64,000 bases of DNA from Bacillota bacterium (GCA_023458375.1 JAEWZT010000001.1:186001-250000); one strand, 5' to 3'; positions 36,001-45,641 are shown, counted from the first letter of the stretch. Numbers and translations: made by a program. The notes: a model not told the origin generated them from the letters alone.

Positions 36001-36858
36001 ATGCAAGAAATAATTTTAAAACAAGAAGAAATACAGCTTAAAGACTTTGACTGCTTCGACGCAAAAGAAATTTTGGAATGCGGTCAGATTTTCCGCTTTA
36101 AAAAAATAGCCGACAAAGATTTGGGCGAAGGATACATTTGCTTTTCCCTTGACAAATACGCAAAAATTTTCGGCAGTGGCAAAAATTGGACGATAAAGAC
36201 AAAAGATGTAAATTACTTTTATAATTTCTTTGATTTACAGCGCGACTATCGCTCCCTTTGCGAACAGCTTTCAAAAAAATCTTCTATAATGGAAAGCGCC
36301 TGCTTCTACGGCAGAGGCATAAGGATTTTAAAACAAAACGCCTTTGAAACGGCAATCAGTTTTATCATTTCTTCAAACAACAATATAAAACGCATACAAG
36401 GCATAATTGAGCGACTTTGCCAAAGCTTGGGAAGCAAAACGGAAGAGGGCTACGCTTTCCCTACTCTAACTCAAATGCTTGCCGCCGATAAAGATTTTTT
36501 TACCCAAATAGGCTGCGGTTACCGCGCCGACTACATTTACAACGCTTTAAGGACGCTTGCCGACGGTTTTGACTTGGAAGGGCTTAAAAATATGCCTACC
36601 GAACAGGCAAGGAAAAAACTTAATGAACTTAAAGGGGTAGGAAGCAAGGTCGCTGACTGTATTTTACTTTTTGGTTTAGGCAAAAAAGACGTTTTTCCCG
36701 TTGATACATGGATAGAAAAAGTTTATCATTCATACTTTGAAAGCGGACTTTTGCGGCGCGAAATGGCAGATTTTTTTGTGGAGTTGTTCGGAAATAATGC
36801 GGGCTTTGCGCAACAGTATCTGTTTTACTACCAGCGCGAGGGCAGTTTTTTGAAATAA
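36001..36858 (+). CDS. ogg: 8-oxoguanine DNA glycosylase, OGG1 type
   Basis: 285 residues. The HhH-GPD region LNELKGVGSKVADCILLFG (about 207-225) contains the catalytic Lys in GSKVADC and the essential Asp in FPVDTWIEKVY (about 233-243). The N-terminal OGG domain (CGQIFRFKKI) is present. It removes 8-oxoG and nicks the strand. OGG1-type enzymes are less widespread in bacteria than MutM. No clear ribosome site at the chosen ATG. Confidence 0.92.
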   Translation: MQEIILKQEEIQLKDFDCFDAKEILECGQIFRFKKIADKDLGEGYICFSLDKYAKIFGSGKNWTIKTKDVNYFYNFFDLQRDYRSLCEQLSKKSSIMESACFYGRGIRILKQNAFETAISFIISSNNNIKRIQGIIERLCQSLGSKTEEGYAFPTLTQMLAADKDFFTQIGCGYRADYIYNALRTLADGFDLEGLKNMPTEQARKKLNELKGVGSKVADCILLFGLGKKDVFPVDTWIEKVYHSYFESGLLRREMADFFVELFGNNAGFAQQYLFYYQREGSFLK

Positions 36859-36922
36859 AACATAGACAAACGACCTTATATAATGTAAAATAGTAACAAT
36901 AACGAGGAGGCATAGCAAAATT

Positions 36923-37780
36923 ATGCTGACAAATAAAAAAATCGCGTTCTTTATGGACGTGGATAACGTCGCCGTAGAAAAGGAACAATTTCAAAGCGCT
37001 TTGTATCAGTTGGACCAAGCGGGAGAAGTTGTTTACGGCAAAATTTACGGCCTTACGGACCGCAAGCATAAAGAAATTGATTGCAGCGTTTTGTCAAAGG
37101 GTTACGAGTCCTGCCCCCCTATGCGCGTCAAAAAAAGAGGCACCAAGGTATTTGACAACCGCATCGTAGTGGACGTAATGGAAAAGGTTTTGCAAAACAA
37201 TACCATTGACACAGTGGCGATTTTTGCCGCCCCCGCCGATTTGACGTGGCTTTATGCCAAGCTTCGTTCCTACGGCATAAGCATAATGGCGCTTGACAAC
37301 AACGACGAGGAAAACTGCGCCTTAGTGCACCAGCTTATTGATATAGGTATCGTAGAAAAGCTTAAACCGTTAAAAAAGTCCCCCGCTCCGCAGCAAAATA
37401 AAGACGTCCCCGCAAAGGCAATAGTAAAGTCCGAAACAAAGCTTGCCCAAACCGAAAAGCCGCAAAAAGCGCCGCCCGTTAAAGAGGAAACGGCTGATAT
37501 TCCCCCACTAATGGATACCATTAACAAGATTTTAGCGGAAACGGAACAAGCGGTTTCTCAAATAGAAGAAACTCAAAAACCTTTGCCCCGCGAAATTAAG
37601 CCCGCGATAAAGGAACCGGTAACAAAGGAAAAGCCCGCGAAATCTCAGAAAAACTTTGAGGAAATGCAGGTATTGCAGGAAGTGGAAAACATTGAAAACT
37701 CTCCAAACATAATTGACGACGAAAACGCTGAGCTGCTGGATAAAATAAGAAAACTCATAGAGGACTACCGCAACGAATAG
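36923..37780 (+). CDS. NYN-domain (PIN-like) protein with charged C-terminus
   Basis: 285 residues. Residues 5-150 form a NYN/LabA-like nuclease fold: FFMDVDNVAV near 9, KKRGTKVFDNRIVVDVME near 70 and DTVAIFAAPADL near 95, giving the acidic metal-site pattern. From about 155 the chain is disordered, rich in Lys, Pro and Glu, ending with a helix (ENAELLDKIRKLIEDYRNE). Probably RNA-related; target unknown. GAGGAGG precedes the ATG. Confidence 0.8.
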   Translation: MLTNKKIAFFMDVDNVAVEKEQFQSALYQLDQAGEVVYGKIYGLTDRKHKEIDCSVLSKGYESCPPMRVKKRGTKVFDNRIVVDVMEKVLQNNTIDTVAIFAAPADLTWLYAKLRSYGISIMALDNNDEENCALVHQLIDIGIVEKLKPLKKSPAPQQNKDVPAKAIVKSETKLAQTEKPQKAPPVKEETADIPPLMDTINKILAETEQAVSQIEETQKPLPREIKPAIKEPVTKEKPAKSQKNFEEMQVLQEVENIENSPNIIDDENAELLDKIRKLIEDYRNE

Positions 37781-37877
37781 TTTATCAAAAAAGTAAAAAG
37801 TTTTCTAAGAATAGACGACAAGATTTCCCTTTGTTCTTACATAGACTACCAATGCTTGTTAATGATAAGATACAAAC

Positions 37878-37906
37878 AATAACGCTCCTTTATAAGGAGC
37901 GTTATT
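37878..37906. terminator. Bidirectional terminator
   Basis: Perfect stem AATAACGCTCCTT/AAGGAGCGTTATT between the convergent NYN and DUF4097 genes. Confidence 0.85.
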
Positions 37907-37939
37907 TGTATAAGCGCGTTTAAAAAACCGCCTTTTAGA

Positions 37940-38839
37940 TTAATACCTGCTTAACTGCTGAACGGAGCTGTTGATTTTTATTTTTAAGCTGCCCGATACC
38001 GTGTCAATTTTGTATTTTGCCAAACCTCCGCCGCATATATAATTATCCCCTCTTTTAGTAGTTGGCAAATCGCAGTCAAATGAGCCGCTTACGGTATCAA
38101 AGTTTAAAGTAAAACTTGAATCTGAGGGCAAATAAAGCGAGACGGCGCCCGAAACGGTGTCTATATCTATTTCGTCGGGCTGCGAAATGACGTTAAGTTT
38201 AACTCTTCCGCTCGTTGAGTCCAGGTCAACTGTTCCAATTTTTTCCGCGGTTATTTCAATATCGCCTGAGACGGTATCTACTTCCAACTCGTCAAGCGTG
38301 CCTTTTAACGAAGCCGTCAATTCCCCCGATACCGTGTCTATTTCGAGTAGCTGTAATATTTGAGTATTTGCAATATCAATTTCACCCGATACGGAATCAA
38401 ACTCGGCGCTTTGAGCCGTTACCCCGTCTACGCTGACATTGGCAGAAATTACATTCACAGTTAAATATTTTAACATAAGCTCTTGCGGCAAGAAAACGGT
38501 GAGCGTTTTTCTTAAATCAATAACGCCTATTTTGCCCGACTGAGCAAACTTAATATGTAAAGTCTTTCCGTCAAGCCAATAATGCATAGTAAGGCTTTCG
38601 TCAACTTCAAGGTTAGCTTGTTCTGAAAAAGCAACTGTATTTTCTGTGTGTGTCGCGACAATCACATTGCCCCTAACCCAACTGATGTCAACGCGTTCAA
38701 TTTCGTCAGTTAGTTCCGCACCGCCTACGCTGTATTTAGCTGCGTTGTCGTAAGTAGGATAAACAAACGAAAAGCTACACCCGCAAAGCAATATGCCGCA
38801 TAGCGCCGTTACCAAAGCTATTAAAGTTGCTTTTTTCAT
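37940..38839 (-). CDS. DUF4097-type lipoprotein with DTVSG repeats
   Basis: 299 residues. Signal peptide with lipobox LLCGCS (Cys21), so a lipoprotein on the outer face of the membrane. From about 140 to 290 the motif DTVSG or close variants (DSVSG, DSTSG) recurs about every 20 residues, the beta-helix of DUF4097 proteins. Members often lie near envelope-stress genes; the function is unknown. GGAGGG precedes ATG. Monocistronic. Confidence 0.85.
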   Translation of the reverse strand: MKKATLIALVTALCGILLCGCSFSFVYPTYDNAAKYSVGGAELTDEIERVDISWVRGNVIVATHTENTVAFSEQANLEVDESLTMHYWLDGKTLHIKFAQSGKIGVIDLRKTLTVFLPQELMLKYLTVNVISANVSVDGVTAQSAEFDSVSGEIDIANTQILQLLEIDTVSGELTASLKGTLDELEVDTVSGDIEITAEKIGTVDLDSTSGRVKLNVISQPDEIDIDTVSGAVSLYLPSDSSFTLNFDTVSGSFDCDLPTTKRGDNYICGGGLAKYKIDTVSGSLKIKINSSVQQLSRY

Positions 38840-39069
38840 ACCCCATACCCTCCAAAGTCCTATTTATAATTCCAATATTTTTGTCGTTCTTTTGGAAACT
38901 TTATTCCAAGCTTTTATAATGTGTTTTATTTATTATATCAAAAATCGGTCAAAAAAGCAAAGGCTCTTGACCGAAAATCTCTTGCTTATATTCCAAAGGA
39001 TAAGATTGTAGAACAGGGACGACAAGCGTTTTGCGTTTTGTTAATGGCGCAAAAACCGGTTGATATTGA

Positions 39070-39243
39070 TTGCAACACAAAAACAGTGAGGAAATGATAG
39101 GAAATACCGAAGGAGTCATTATTAAGACATATTTGCATTTATATACAACGAAAAGACGGCAAACTGTTGAGCGTTTAAATAATTATTTGGCAGCTGCAAG
39201 AAAAGTCAATAAGCAAGTATTTCACCTAAAAAACACCGCGTAA
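39070..39243 (+). pseudogene. Possible tyrosine-recombinase C-terminal remnant
   Basis: A 57-codon frame without a proper start reads EGVIIKTYLHLYTTKRRQTV followed by ERLNNYL. Its shape (TY-HLY, then a helix) resembles the catalytic-Tyr end of phage integrases. No upstream R/H-x-x-R portion remains. Weak evidence. Confidence 0.3.
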
Positions 39244-39369
39244 ATAATATTTTGTTCCCAAAATGCTCCTAAAAATTAAAAAATACAAAAAACCTGCATA
39301 ATAAAGAAAAAACCACTGTATATAGTGATTTTTTTGATTTGGGTTGTATGACCTATTTTAATACAATTG

Positions 39370-39440
39370 CGCACCTTTCTTAGGATTTTACGCACCCTTG
39401 TCAAAATCTACGCACCCCTAGCCTGTTTTTACGCACCCCT
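39370..39440. repeat. Four iteron-like direct repeats, about 21-base period
   Basis: CGCACC cores begin at 39370, 39391, 39411 and 39432 (spacings 21, 20, 21); the last three share TACGCACCC. Same-face spacing on DNA suggests bound protein, as in plasmid iterons or the multiple-repeat ends of IS21-family elements; a 3' part of istB lies at the other end of this island. Confidence 0.6.
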
Positions 39441-39499
39441 AAAAAATGGCTATATTAAGGAATTTGCATTTAATAAACTCAACAAAGATGAAGACTCCC

Positions 39500-40003
39500 T
39501 TATCGGGAGTCTAATTTTTTAATATCTTCCAGCATAAGATCCAGCAGAACACCGATGTCAATCAAGTGTATTAATTCTTTCTCATAGACATCGAGAATCA
39601 TACTGTTTCCTTCAATAATAGCTTTTCCAATTTCAATCCAATAGAAACAAAACATGAATTGTGAGAGCAAGTTATGATTTTTGGGCAAATCAAGCTGAAC
39701 ACTGATTGGTGTAACATTCTCCCATTCATCAATAAAAACATCATCATAACTTGATACGTGACGTAATGAATAGACTCCATTTCTAAAGAAATACTCTCTT
39801 GGTTTATGCTGGTTTTTCTTCAGATATGAGATTAACTCTTTGTCGTTGGTGATGGTGACAAAATCACCTTCTTCACGATAGAACACATCTGTATACATGC
39901 CATTGATTAGATCAACAACATAGTCTCCATCACCATATGGTTCTGGATGGGGATAAAACTTTCTAATGAGATTTCTTGGTAAACTAATTTCAATACTTTT
40001 CAT
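39500..40003 (-). CDS. Hypothetical protein of the island
   Basis: 167 residues. Mixed alpha/beta, acidic, no signal peptide or membrane helix; begins MKSIEISLPRNLIRKFYPHP. AAGGAG precedes ATG by 6 bases. I do not recognise the family. Size, acidity and position after a 3' coding fragment (40085-40318) would suit an immunity protein to a lost toxin, but that is inference only. Confidence 0.6.
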   Translation of the reverse strand: MKSIEISLPRNLIRKFYPHPEPYGDGDYVVDLINGMYTDVFYREEGDFVTITNDKELISYLKKNQHKPREYFFRNGVYSLRHVSSYDDVFIDEWENVTPISVQLDLPKNHNLLSQFMFCFYWIEIGKAIIEGNSMILDVYEKELIHLIDIGVLLDLMLEDIKKLDSR

Positions 40004-40084
40004 AAGTATCTCCTTCTGGCGTTTGCCAATTATTTACAGGATTAACCTGCATTACCCTGTGTACCAAAGTATTTTATTGTATCA

Positions 40085-40318
40085 TTAACTCCATGTTTTG
40101 TGTTTTAGCAACTCAGCTATTTGCTGCGCATCAGGCAATTTTTCCAACTCCAAAACTTGTGTTAAATCGAAGTTTCGAGATCCCATTGATCCTCCTGAAG
40201 ATGTTTTTTTAAAATCTGTTTCATAAAATTTCTCAACGAAAAAATAGCGTTCGTTTGTCAAAGCATAGCCATAATTTTTACCATCAACTATAGCTTTTTT
40301 AATTTGATCTTTTCTATA
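40085..40318 (-). pseudogene. 5'-truncated coding remnant
   Basis: About 77 codons read KDQIKKAIVDGKNYGYALTN, RYFFVEKFYETDF and LEKLPDAQQIAELLKHKTWS before TAA. No start codon; a TAA stops the frame at the 5' side. It looks like the 3' end of a once longer protein. Family not recognised. Confidence 0.5.
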
Positions 40319-40351
40319 TTAGAACAATTTATGGGGGACACTCCAGTACAT

Positions 40352-40385
40352 TAAAAAAAACAAGTCAAATTTCTTGACTTGTTTT
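40352..40385 (-). terminator. Terminator of the secreted-protein operon
   Basis: Stem CAAGTCAA/TTGACTTG with flanking AAAA/TTTT; eight T on the minus strand, 6 bases past the stop of the 994-residue gene. Confidence 0.85.
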
Positions 40386-40390
40386 ATGGC

Positions 40391-43375
40391 TTAATTTTTT
40401 ATATATGGGGGAGTACTTGGAGATGTTGGTTTGTTTTGCGGAAGATTTAAAATTGAAATGAATTGATTGAAGAAAAAATCAGCAATTCGTTGGAGATTTT
40501 CTGAAACATTAAGTTTCATTGACGAGCTTCCTGTGGTAATCGTTATACTTAAATCTGAGGAATCTTCTATACCTGAAACCGTATTTTGATAAGTATTCGA
40601 AATGATTAAACCAATGGTTTCTTCAACATATTTAATGACGAAGTCAAATTGATCAATTTCTGGTAGATTATTATTGATATGATCACCAAGCCATTTTTGA
40701 ATTTTTTCTTTAAATTGTGGGTTTTTCTCAAAATAATTGCCCATATATTTTGATGCAAGTGCTTTTATACTATTAACTGTTAAATCACCACCCATATTGA
40801 TTAAGGTCTTATAAATATCGCCTTTACTATCTTCAGTATAACAATAATGTTTTGTAAAATTGAGCATCACAAAAGAAGCAACCAATGCACCTATTTTTTT
40901 AGGTGTGGGTGGTGTTTGACCGGTGATTAAATTTACAATCGTATTTTCTATGCCCGATTCTAGTGTGATAAGTAAATTGACAGAATTATAGTCAATCTCT
41001 TCTCCCCAATAAAGTTGGGCACCAACTTGACCAATAAACTCCGTAAAATAATCTTTCAATGGACTCATAAAGGCATCAACCATGGGTCCACCACCATATG
41101 CAGTGATTAAGTAAGAAAATGCTTGATCACCAAACCATTTAATAATCGAGAAGATGAATTCAAGCCGTGCAAGTTTAGTTTCTAATTCACTGAACTCTTT
41201 ACCTTCTTTTGTAAAGTAGTAGGCAGATTCAATGATGACCGCTCTTCTAATCATGCATAATTCGGTAGCACTTCGATGTTTTGCTGATTTAATCATTTCT
41301 CGTGCATCACCATTACTTGCTAATCCATAACGATTAATTGTGCGAATGAGAAGTTGGTGTTCCTTATCCCAATCAGCTTTAGGATCTGGTTTTTCTCCAA
41401 TAAGATGGATAGAAATCAATTTATCAAATGTTTGATCTTTATATTGACATGTAACTGTTGTTTCTACAATATAGGGATTCCCTTCATCAAGTTCAGCTAA
41501 CGTCACTTTTGGTTCAATGAAATAAATACCTTCATCTTTTTGATCGATATTTAAATGATACTTAAATGTTTCTCTAAGATTTATAGCAACCTCACTTTGA
41601 CCACCCAAAGGACTAAAGGATGTTACAACATCTTTCATATCACAGATAATTGCTTTTGGTTTATCACTACTTTGATCGAGTATCGCGAGTGTGATTTTTA
41701 ATCTCGTTGGCTTTATCAATGGATCCATTGATCCTTCATTTTCGGTTTCTTCTGTTCGAACAATTAACCGTTTTTCCTCATCAAATAAAGCATCGATTGA
41801 AATGCCTTCAGGATATAACATTACTGTTATTTCACTTTCTGCAAGCTCATCTTCTGTTTCAGCTTTAATGGATATAGTTACAGTTTTTTTATCTTCAGAT
41901 TTCATCGAACGATTTTCCAAAATTGCTTTATATGAATCATCTTCCAATTTTTCAAGTGTTGCATGAACGTCATCTGAATCTAAAATTGAAACCTTAGGAA
42001 TATTAATAAAATCCATTGGTTTAAAAAACATCTCGTAAGTGAGTTTGTCACCTAAAATCATTTCAACGTATGCTGTTCCAGAATAATTGCTAATCTTTTC
42101 GTGTTCAATGTATGGTTTACCAATCAACCTAAATGTCACATCATTTTGGAATGAACCACCTTCACCAATGTAACGGATGCTAACAATGCCTTCACTTGGA
42201 TTATCCTCACCTGGTATACTCGATGCTGAAACGTTTGCCCCCATGTAATTTCCAGCCATCATACTATCTGATATTTCGATTGGTGAACCACCAGAAGCAA
42301 ACTTAATATTCGCGCTCAAATCTGGTCGATCCAGTTCAGATCCATCTTCTTTCATTTCTGCTATTCTTGCATAAACGGTGACAGGAGGTTTATCATATCT
42401 AATTGCACTACCGAAATCCTTATTCACGTACATCTTAAATTTAGATTTAGGATCTTCTTTATATTCTTGATTTCCTAGGGCAGCTAATGCAGCTCCTGCT
42501 CCTAATACTCCTGTAATTATTATCGATGGAACGTTAATCCCACTATTTTCTCCAGGAAAATCTGATGCGTCACTACCCACAATAATTCCTTTAGTGCCAT
42601 ACTTCCAAGTGTAGAGGTGATAGATAGTAATCATGTCATAATTCATTTCTTCTAGTCCGTGTTTATCATAAAAATCCAGAGCAATAGGAGGATCAAATCC
42701 AATTTGAATTTCAATTGATAAAATATCTCCGTCGTTGATTCCATAAGGCGTCAACCCAGTAAATGATCCTGATTGAGTGAATTCTCCTTCTTCTGGAGCA
42801 ACTTGAAATAGCATGGGATCTAATCGATCGGATAGTCTACTTGGATTTGCAATATCTTTATTCGCGTTATATGTTATTTCACCAGGATTATAGACATTTG
42901 TCCAAGCGAGTGTGTAAAAACCAATCGAATCAAAGTGAAAAATTTTGTGGTTATAAATATCAACCGTGGTATCAATCTTAATGGCTGAGTTTTCTCGGTA
43001 TTGCTTTTCTGGTTGTGTAAAAGTAAATTCTGCATATGCAAATTCACCAGATAAAATGATTGTTTCGTATTGATAACCTTCGGGATCATTCAATGCTTCA
43101 TCATATAAATCTTCTTGATAACCTGCTCCTGTGTAATTAAACCGGTAATCAATTTTACTTGCTGATGTAGAATAACTAATTTGTGTATTATCAGGAGTTG
43201 ATCCATAAAGATTTGATAGCTCATTAGAATATTCCACGATAATTGTTTTATCGTATGTCCAATAACCCGCCCAATCATCAGAAGATGTTGCGAATACTTG
43301 AGTAGAAAAAAGAAGACCAATTAGTATAAACATGATGCTAAATGTTATCCATTGAAATCTATGAATAGTTCTCAT
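40391..43375 (-). CDS. Large secreted or surface protein of unknown function
   Basis: 994 residues. Signal peptide (WITFSIMFILIGLLFSTQVFA, cleavage near residue 30). About 30-280 is beta-rich; a short hydrophobic Gly/Ala segment (ITGVLGAGAALAALG, about 288) follows, then repeated beta domains (about 310-650) that look Ig-like, and a mostly helical C-terminal third (about 665-960). No LPXTG or known catalytic motif. Its start overlaps the stop of the zinc-ribbon membrane gene, so the two act together. Codon use is more AT-rich than the backbone, which suggests transfer. Confidence 0.7.
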   Translation of the reverse strand: MRTIHRFQWITFSIMFILIGLLFSTQVFATSSDDWAGYWTYDKTIIVEYSNELSNLYGSTPDNTQISYSTSASKIDYRFNYTGAGYQEDLYDEALNDPEGYQYETIILSGEFAYAEFTFTQPEKQYRENSAIKIDTTVDIYNHKIFHFDSIGFYTLAWTNVYNPGEITYNANKDIANPSRLSDRLDPMLFQVAPEEGEFTQSGSFTGLTPYGINDGDILSIEIQIGFDPPIALDFYDKHGLEEMNYDMITIYHLYTWKYGTKGIIVGSDASDFPGENSGINVPSIIITGVLGAGAALAALGNQEYKEDPKSKFKMYVNKDFGSAIRYDKPPVTVYARIAEMKEDGSELDRPDLSANIKFASGGSPIEISDSMMAGNYMGANVSASSIPGEDNPSEGIVSIRYIGEGGSFQNDVTFRLIGKPYIEHEKISNYSGTAYVEMILGDKLTYEMFFKPMDFINIPKVSILDSDDVHATLEKLEDDSYKAILENRSMKSEDKKTVTISIKAETEDELAESEITVMLYPEGISIDALFDEEKRLIVRTEETENEGSMDPLIKPTRLKITLAILDQSSDKPKAIICDMKDVVTSFSPLGGQSEVAINLRETFKYHLNIDQKDEGIYFIEPKVTLAELDEGNPYIVETTVTCQYKDQTFDKLISIHLIGEKPDPKADWDKEHQLLIRTINRYGLASNGDAREMIKSAKHRSATELCMIRRAVIIESAYYFTKEGKEFSELETKLARLEFIFSIIKWFGDQAFSYLITAYGGGPMVDAFMSPLKDYFTEFIGQVGAQLYWGEEIDYNSVNLLITLESGIENTIVNLITGQTPPTPKKIGALVASFVMLNFTKHYCYTEDSKGDIYKTLINMGGDLTVNSIKALASKYMGNYFEKNPQFKEKIQKWLGDHINNNLPEIDQFDFVIKYVEETIGLIISNTYQNTVSGIEDSSDLSITITTGSSSMKLNVSENLQRIADFFFNQFISILNLPQNKPTSPSTPPYIKN

Positions 43376-44268
43376 GATTGCACCTCTATATTTTTACTTG
43401 TTATCATAAGAATGACTCCAATGATAACTATTAAAGCTCCAAATATATAGGGAGCATAACCAATTGGAATAATTGATAGTAAAATGCTTATAGTAAAACC
43501 GATGACAAGCCCCGACATCAAACTTTCTGTTCTTTCATGACTAGCTATTGCTTGTTTATTTTTTCTACTCGCTGTTGATGCCATAATAAAAGCATAAACA
43601 AAGCCTTGTTTTGAATTAAAGGCTTGTAAAACTAACGACAAAGAAGCAATACCAATCATGCTTTTGATTAGTGCTGCGTATCCAGTTAAAAAATTGTATA
43701 AAATACAAGCAACACCTATACCGACTAAAAAGAATGAAAATTGACCTTTTTTTGTCTGTTTGATCGTATTCATTAATGGTTTAATCCCTCTAATTATACT
43801 TTTGAATTGTCCATCAAAAAGTGAAACAAAAAAGATAGCGTAAACACCTTTACCAAGAAGTCCCCCAACTGCTCTAAACGTATTTAAACTAGCACCACCT
43901 TGTGCAAATGTTAAGAAAGATAGCACTTTAACAGGCAAGGGATTAAATCCTAAATACGGTAATAAAATCAGCAAAATCCAAACAATCGCAAGTATGGCTA
44001 TGATTATTAGTTTTCGCTTATTCTTGAAAATAGTTTTAAAACCAGTCATCATCCCAATCGCTTTCTTTTCAAGAACAATCATTGGGTTCAATTCTTGAGA
44101 AAATGTTTGATTCAAAAAAGACATTTCTCCCGCTGAATTTGATGCAAATGATTGAATCGATATCTTCATGTTCATAGATTGGGGTGAATCATCTTTTAAT
44201 GATCTACCACAGTTTGGACATATAAGATCTTGATCTTTAATCTCATGCTGACATGATACACACCGCAT
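43372..44268 (-). CDS. Zinc-ribbon membrane protein paired with the large secreted protein
   Basis: 298 residues. N-terminal zinc ribbon (C3, C6, C17, C20: CVSCQHEI...CPNCGRSL), a linker, then about six membrane helices (first about 88-110). Zinc-ribbon plus membrane architecture is common in Firmicutes proteins of unknown role. The last bases overlap the start of the next gene (ATGA). The pair has its own terminator and no close neighbour, so it is a self-contained cassette. Confidence 0.7.
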   Translation of the reverse strand: MRCVSCQHEIKDQDLICPNCGRSLKDDSPQSMNMKISIQSFASNSAGEMSFLNQTFSQELNPMIVLEKKAIGMMTGFKTIFKNKRKLIIIAILAIVWILLILLPYLGFNPLPVKVLSFLTFAQGGASLNTFRAVGGLLGKGVYAIFFVSLFDGQFKSIIRGIKPLMNTIKQTKKGQFSFFLVGIGVACILYNFLTGYAALIKSMIGIASLSLVLQAFNSKQGFVYAFIMASTASRKNKQAIASHERTESLMSGLVIGFTISILLSIIPIGYAPYIFGALIVIIGVILMITSKNIEVQS

Positions 44269-44484
44269 ACGCTTGTCTCCTTTATCAATTTGTCTATAAA
44301 CGAATAAGGGCTAAATAACCCTTGTGTCACTTATAAAAATAAAACTTCTTTACCTTTATCATACTTCACTTAAGAAAATAAAGAAAGTCTTTTTTAAGTT
44401 AAAGCATCAAAGTTCATGTGCTTTTAAGTCAATAAAGTGGACACACAAAGTAAGAATTTCTTCCTTTGTCATCTTATTCCCTCA

Positions 44485-45102
44485 TTACTCATAACTTATA
44501 TTGAACATATCAAGTAATTTCTTATATTTGTCTTGTCCAGATAGACAGGTATCCATAAGATATCATTTTTCACTATTCCACTCTTTTAAGCCTCTATAAT
44601 AAAATAGTTTAATACTTTCATCAATCGTGAAAGGAACAAAGCCATGACGTAAATATTCTTTAAAAGCAATCAATCTTCCGACTCTACCGTTACCATCTTG
44701 AAATGGATGTATACATTCAAATTGATAATGGAATTCTATGATATCTTCAAAAGAATAGTTCTTTTTTATTTCATATTTACCTATCAAGGAAATTAATTCA
44801 CTTTGAACATTAACAGGTTTCGTTGTCTCTATACCACCTACTGTACTTGGTCTTTGTTTATACTCACCAACATTAAACCAATCAAGTTTAGCATCACTTG
44901 TTCCTGTCTTTAATATTCTATGTAAATCCTTAATTAACGCTTCAGATAATGGCTCTAATGCAGATTTAATCATATAATCTATACACCTAAAATGATTTTG
45001 AGTTTCTATAATATCATCAACATTAATTGAAATATCTTTACCTAATCCAATGGTGTTTGTTTCAAAAATATATCTTGGATTGTCAACACTTTTTTGTAAC
45101 AT
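44485..45102 (-). pseudogene. Fic-family protein, N-truncated with an in-frame TGA
   Basis: The Fic motif HPFQDGNGRVGR (residues 132-143 of the frame) is intact, with GEYKQRPSTVGG upstream. The frame stops at TGA (44565-44563) after EWNSEK, but the next codons read YLMDTCLSGQDKYKKLLDMF and end at 44485, which is how Fic proteins normally continue (EKGYLxDTCL). So a Gly codon became TGA. The N-terminal ~35 residues are also missing. Fic enzymes AMPylate proteins; this copy is probably dead. Confidence 0.75.
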
Positions 45103-45104
45103 TT

Positions 45105-45641
45105 TTATAAGGACATCTGCTTTCTATAAGCTATAGGCGTTTTATATCCTAAAGACCCATGAATTCTAATATTATTGTACCAATTAATATAATCAAATAA
45201 TTTGGTTTCTAATTCTTCTAAACTCATAAACGTTTCTTGATATATAAACTCTGTTTTGATAACCTTCATACCAGCTTCAGATACAGCGTTATCATATGGA
45301 TTGCCTTTGGCTGAAAGCGATCTAGTAATATCAAATGTTTCTAAGATGCCTTCAATGGTTTTGTTTTTAAATTCGTTTCCCCTATCGGTATGAAAGATCT
45401 TGATTTTATCTAAAGGATAACCTATTCTACTAAATGCTTTATAAACCAAATCTGCTGTTTTATTTTTACCGGCTGCATAGCCTATAATTTCTCTGTTAAA
45501 CAAATCGATAATTAAACAGATGTAGTGCCATTTATCTTTGACTCTTACATATATCAACATCGGGCAATTAATACAAACCTTATTAGAAATATTCATTTTA
45601 GTTTTCATAAGTATTTTACCATGCAAATTCAAGCATTGCAA
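45105..45641 (-). pseudogene. IS3-family transposase OrfB, truncated
   Basis: 178 residues of the DDE core: YVRVKDKWHYICLIIDLFNR, FHTDRGNEF (second Asp), NPYDNAVSEAGMKVIKTEF (Glu), and the C-terminal YNNIRIHGSLGYKTPI. The N-terminal third is missing and the first catalytic Asp, expected just before TYVRV, is Met in MLIYVRV. Inactive. Its stop is 2 bases before the Fic frame, an abnormal junction that suggests recombination. Confidence 0.8.

Larger units (their letters stand above)
38840..39499. other. Left edge of the foreign island
   Basis: 660 bases. The first 100 hold the promoter side of the DUF4097 gene. After that the sequence becomes AT-rich; it contains a possible recombinase remnant (39070-39243) and four spaced CGCACC repeats (39370-39437). 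No intact gene. Confidence 0.6.

Noticed and set aside
39370..39440. Repeats considered as a plasmid replication origin
   Set aside because: No rep gene, partition gene or DnaA box nearby; kept only as an iteron-like repeat.
40310..40350. TGTACTG...CCCCC sequence considered as an IS3/IS150 terminal repeat
   Set aside because: No orfA lies inside it and no matching inverted end was found; resemblance may be chance.
44563..44565. TGA in fic considered as recoded Trp or selenocysteine
   Set aside because: TGA ends many intact genes here (rnhB, trmD, pta, minD), and no SECIS-like hairpin was seen; a mutation is simpler.
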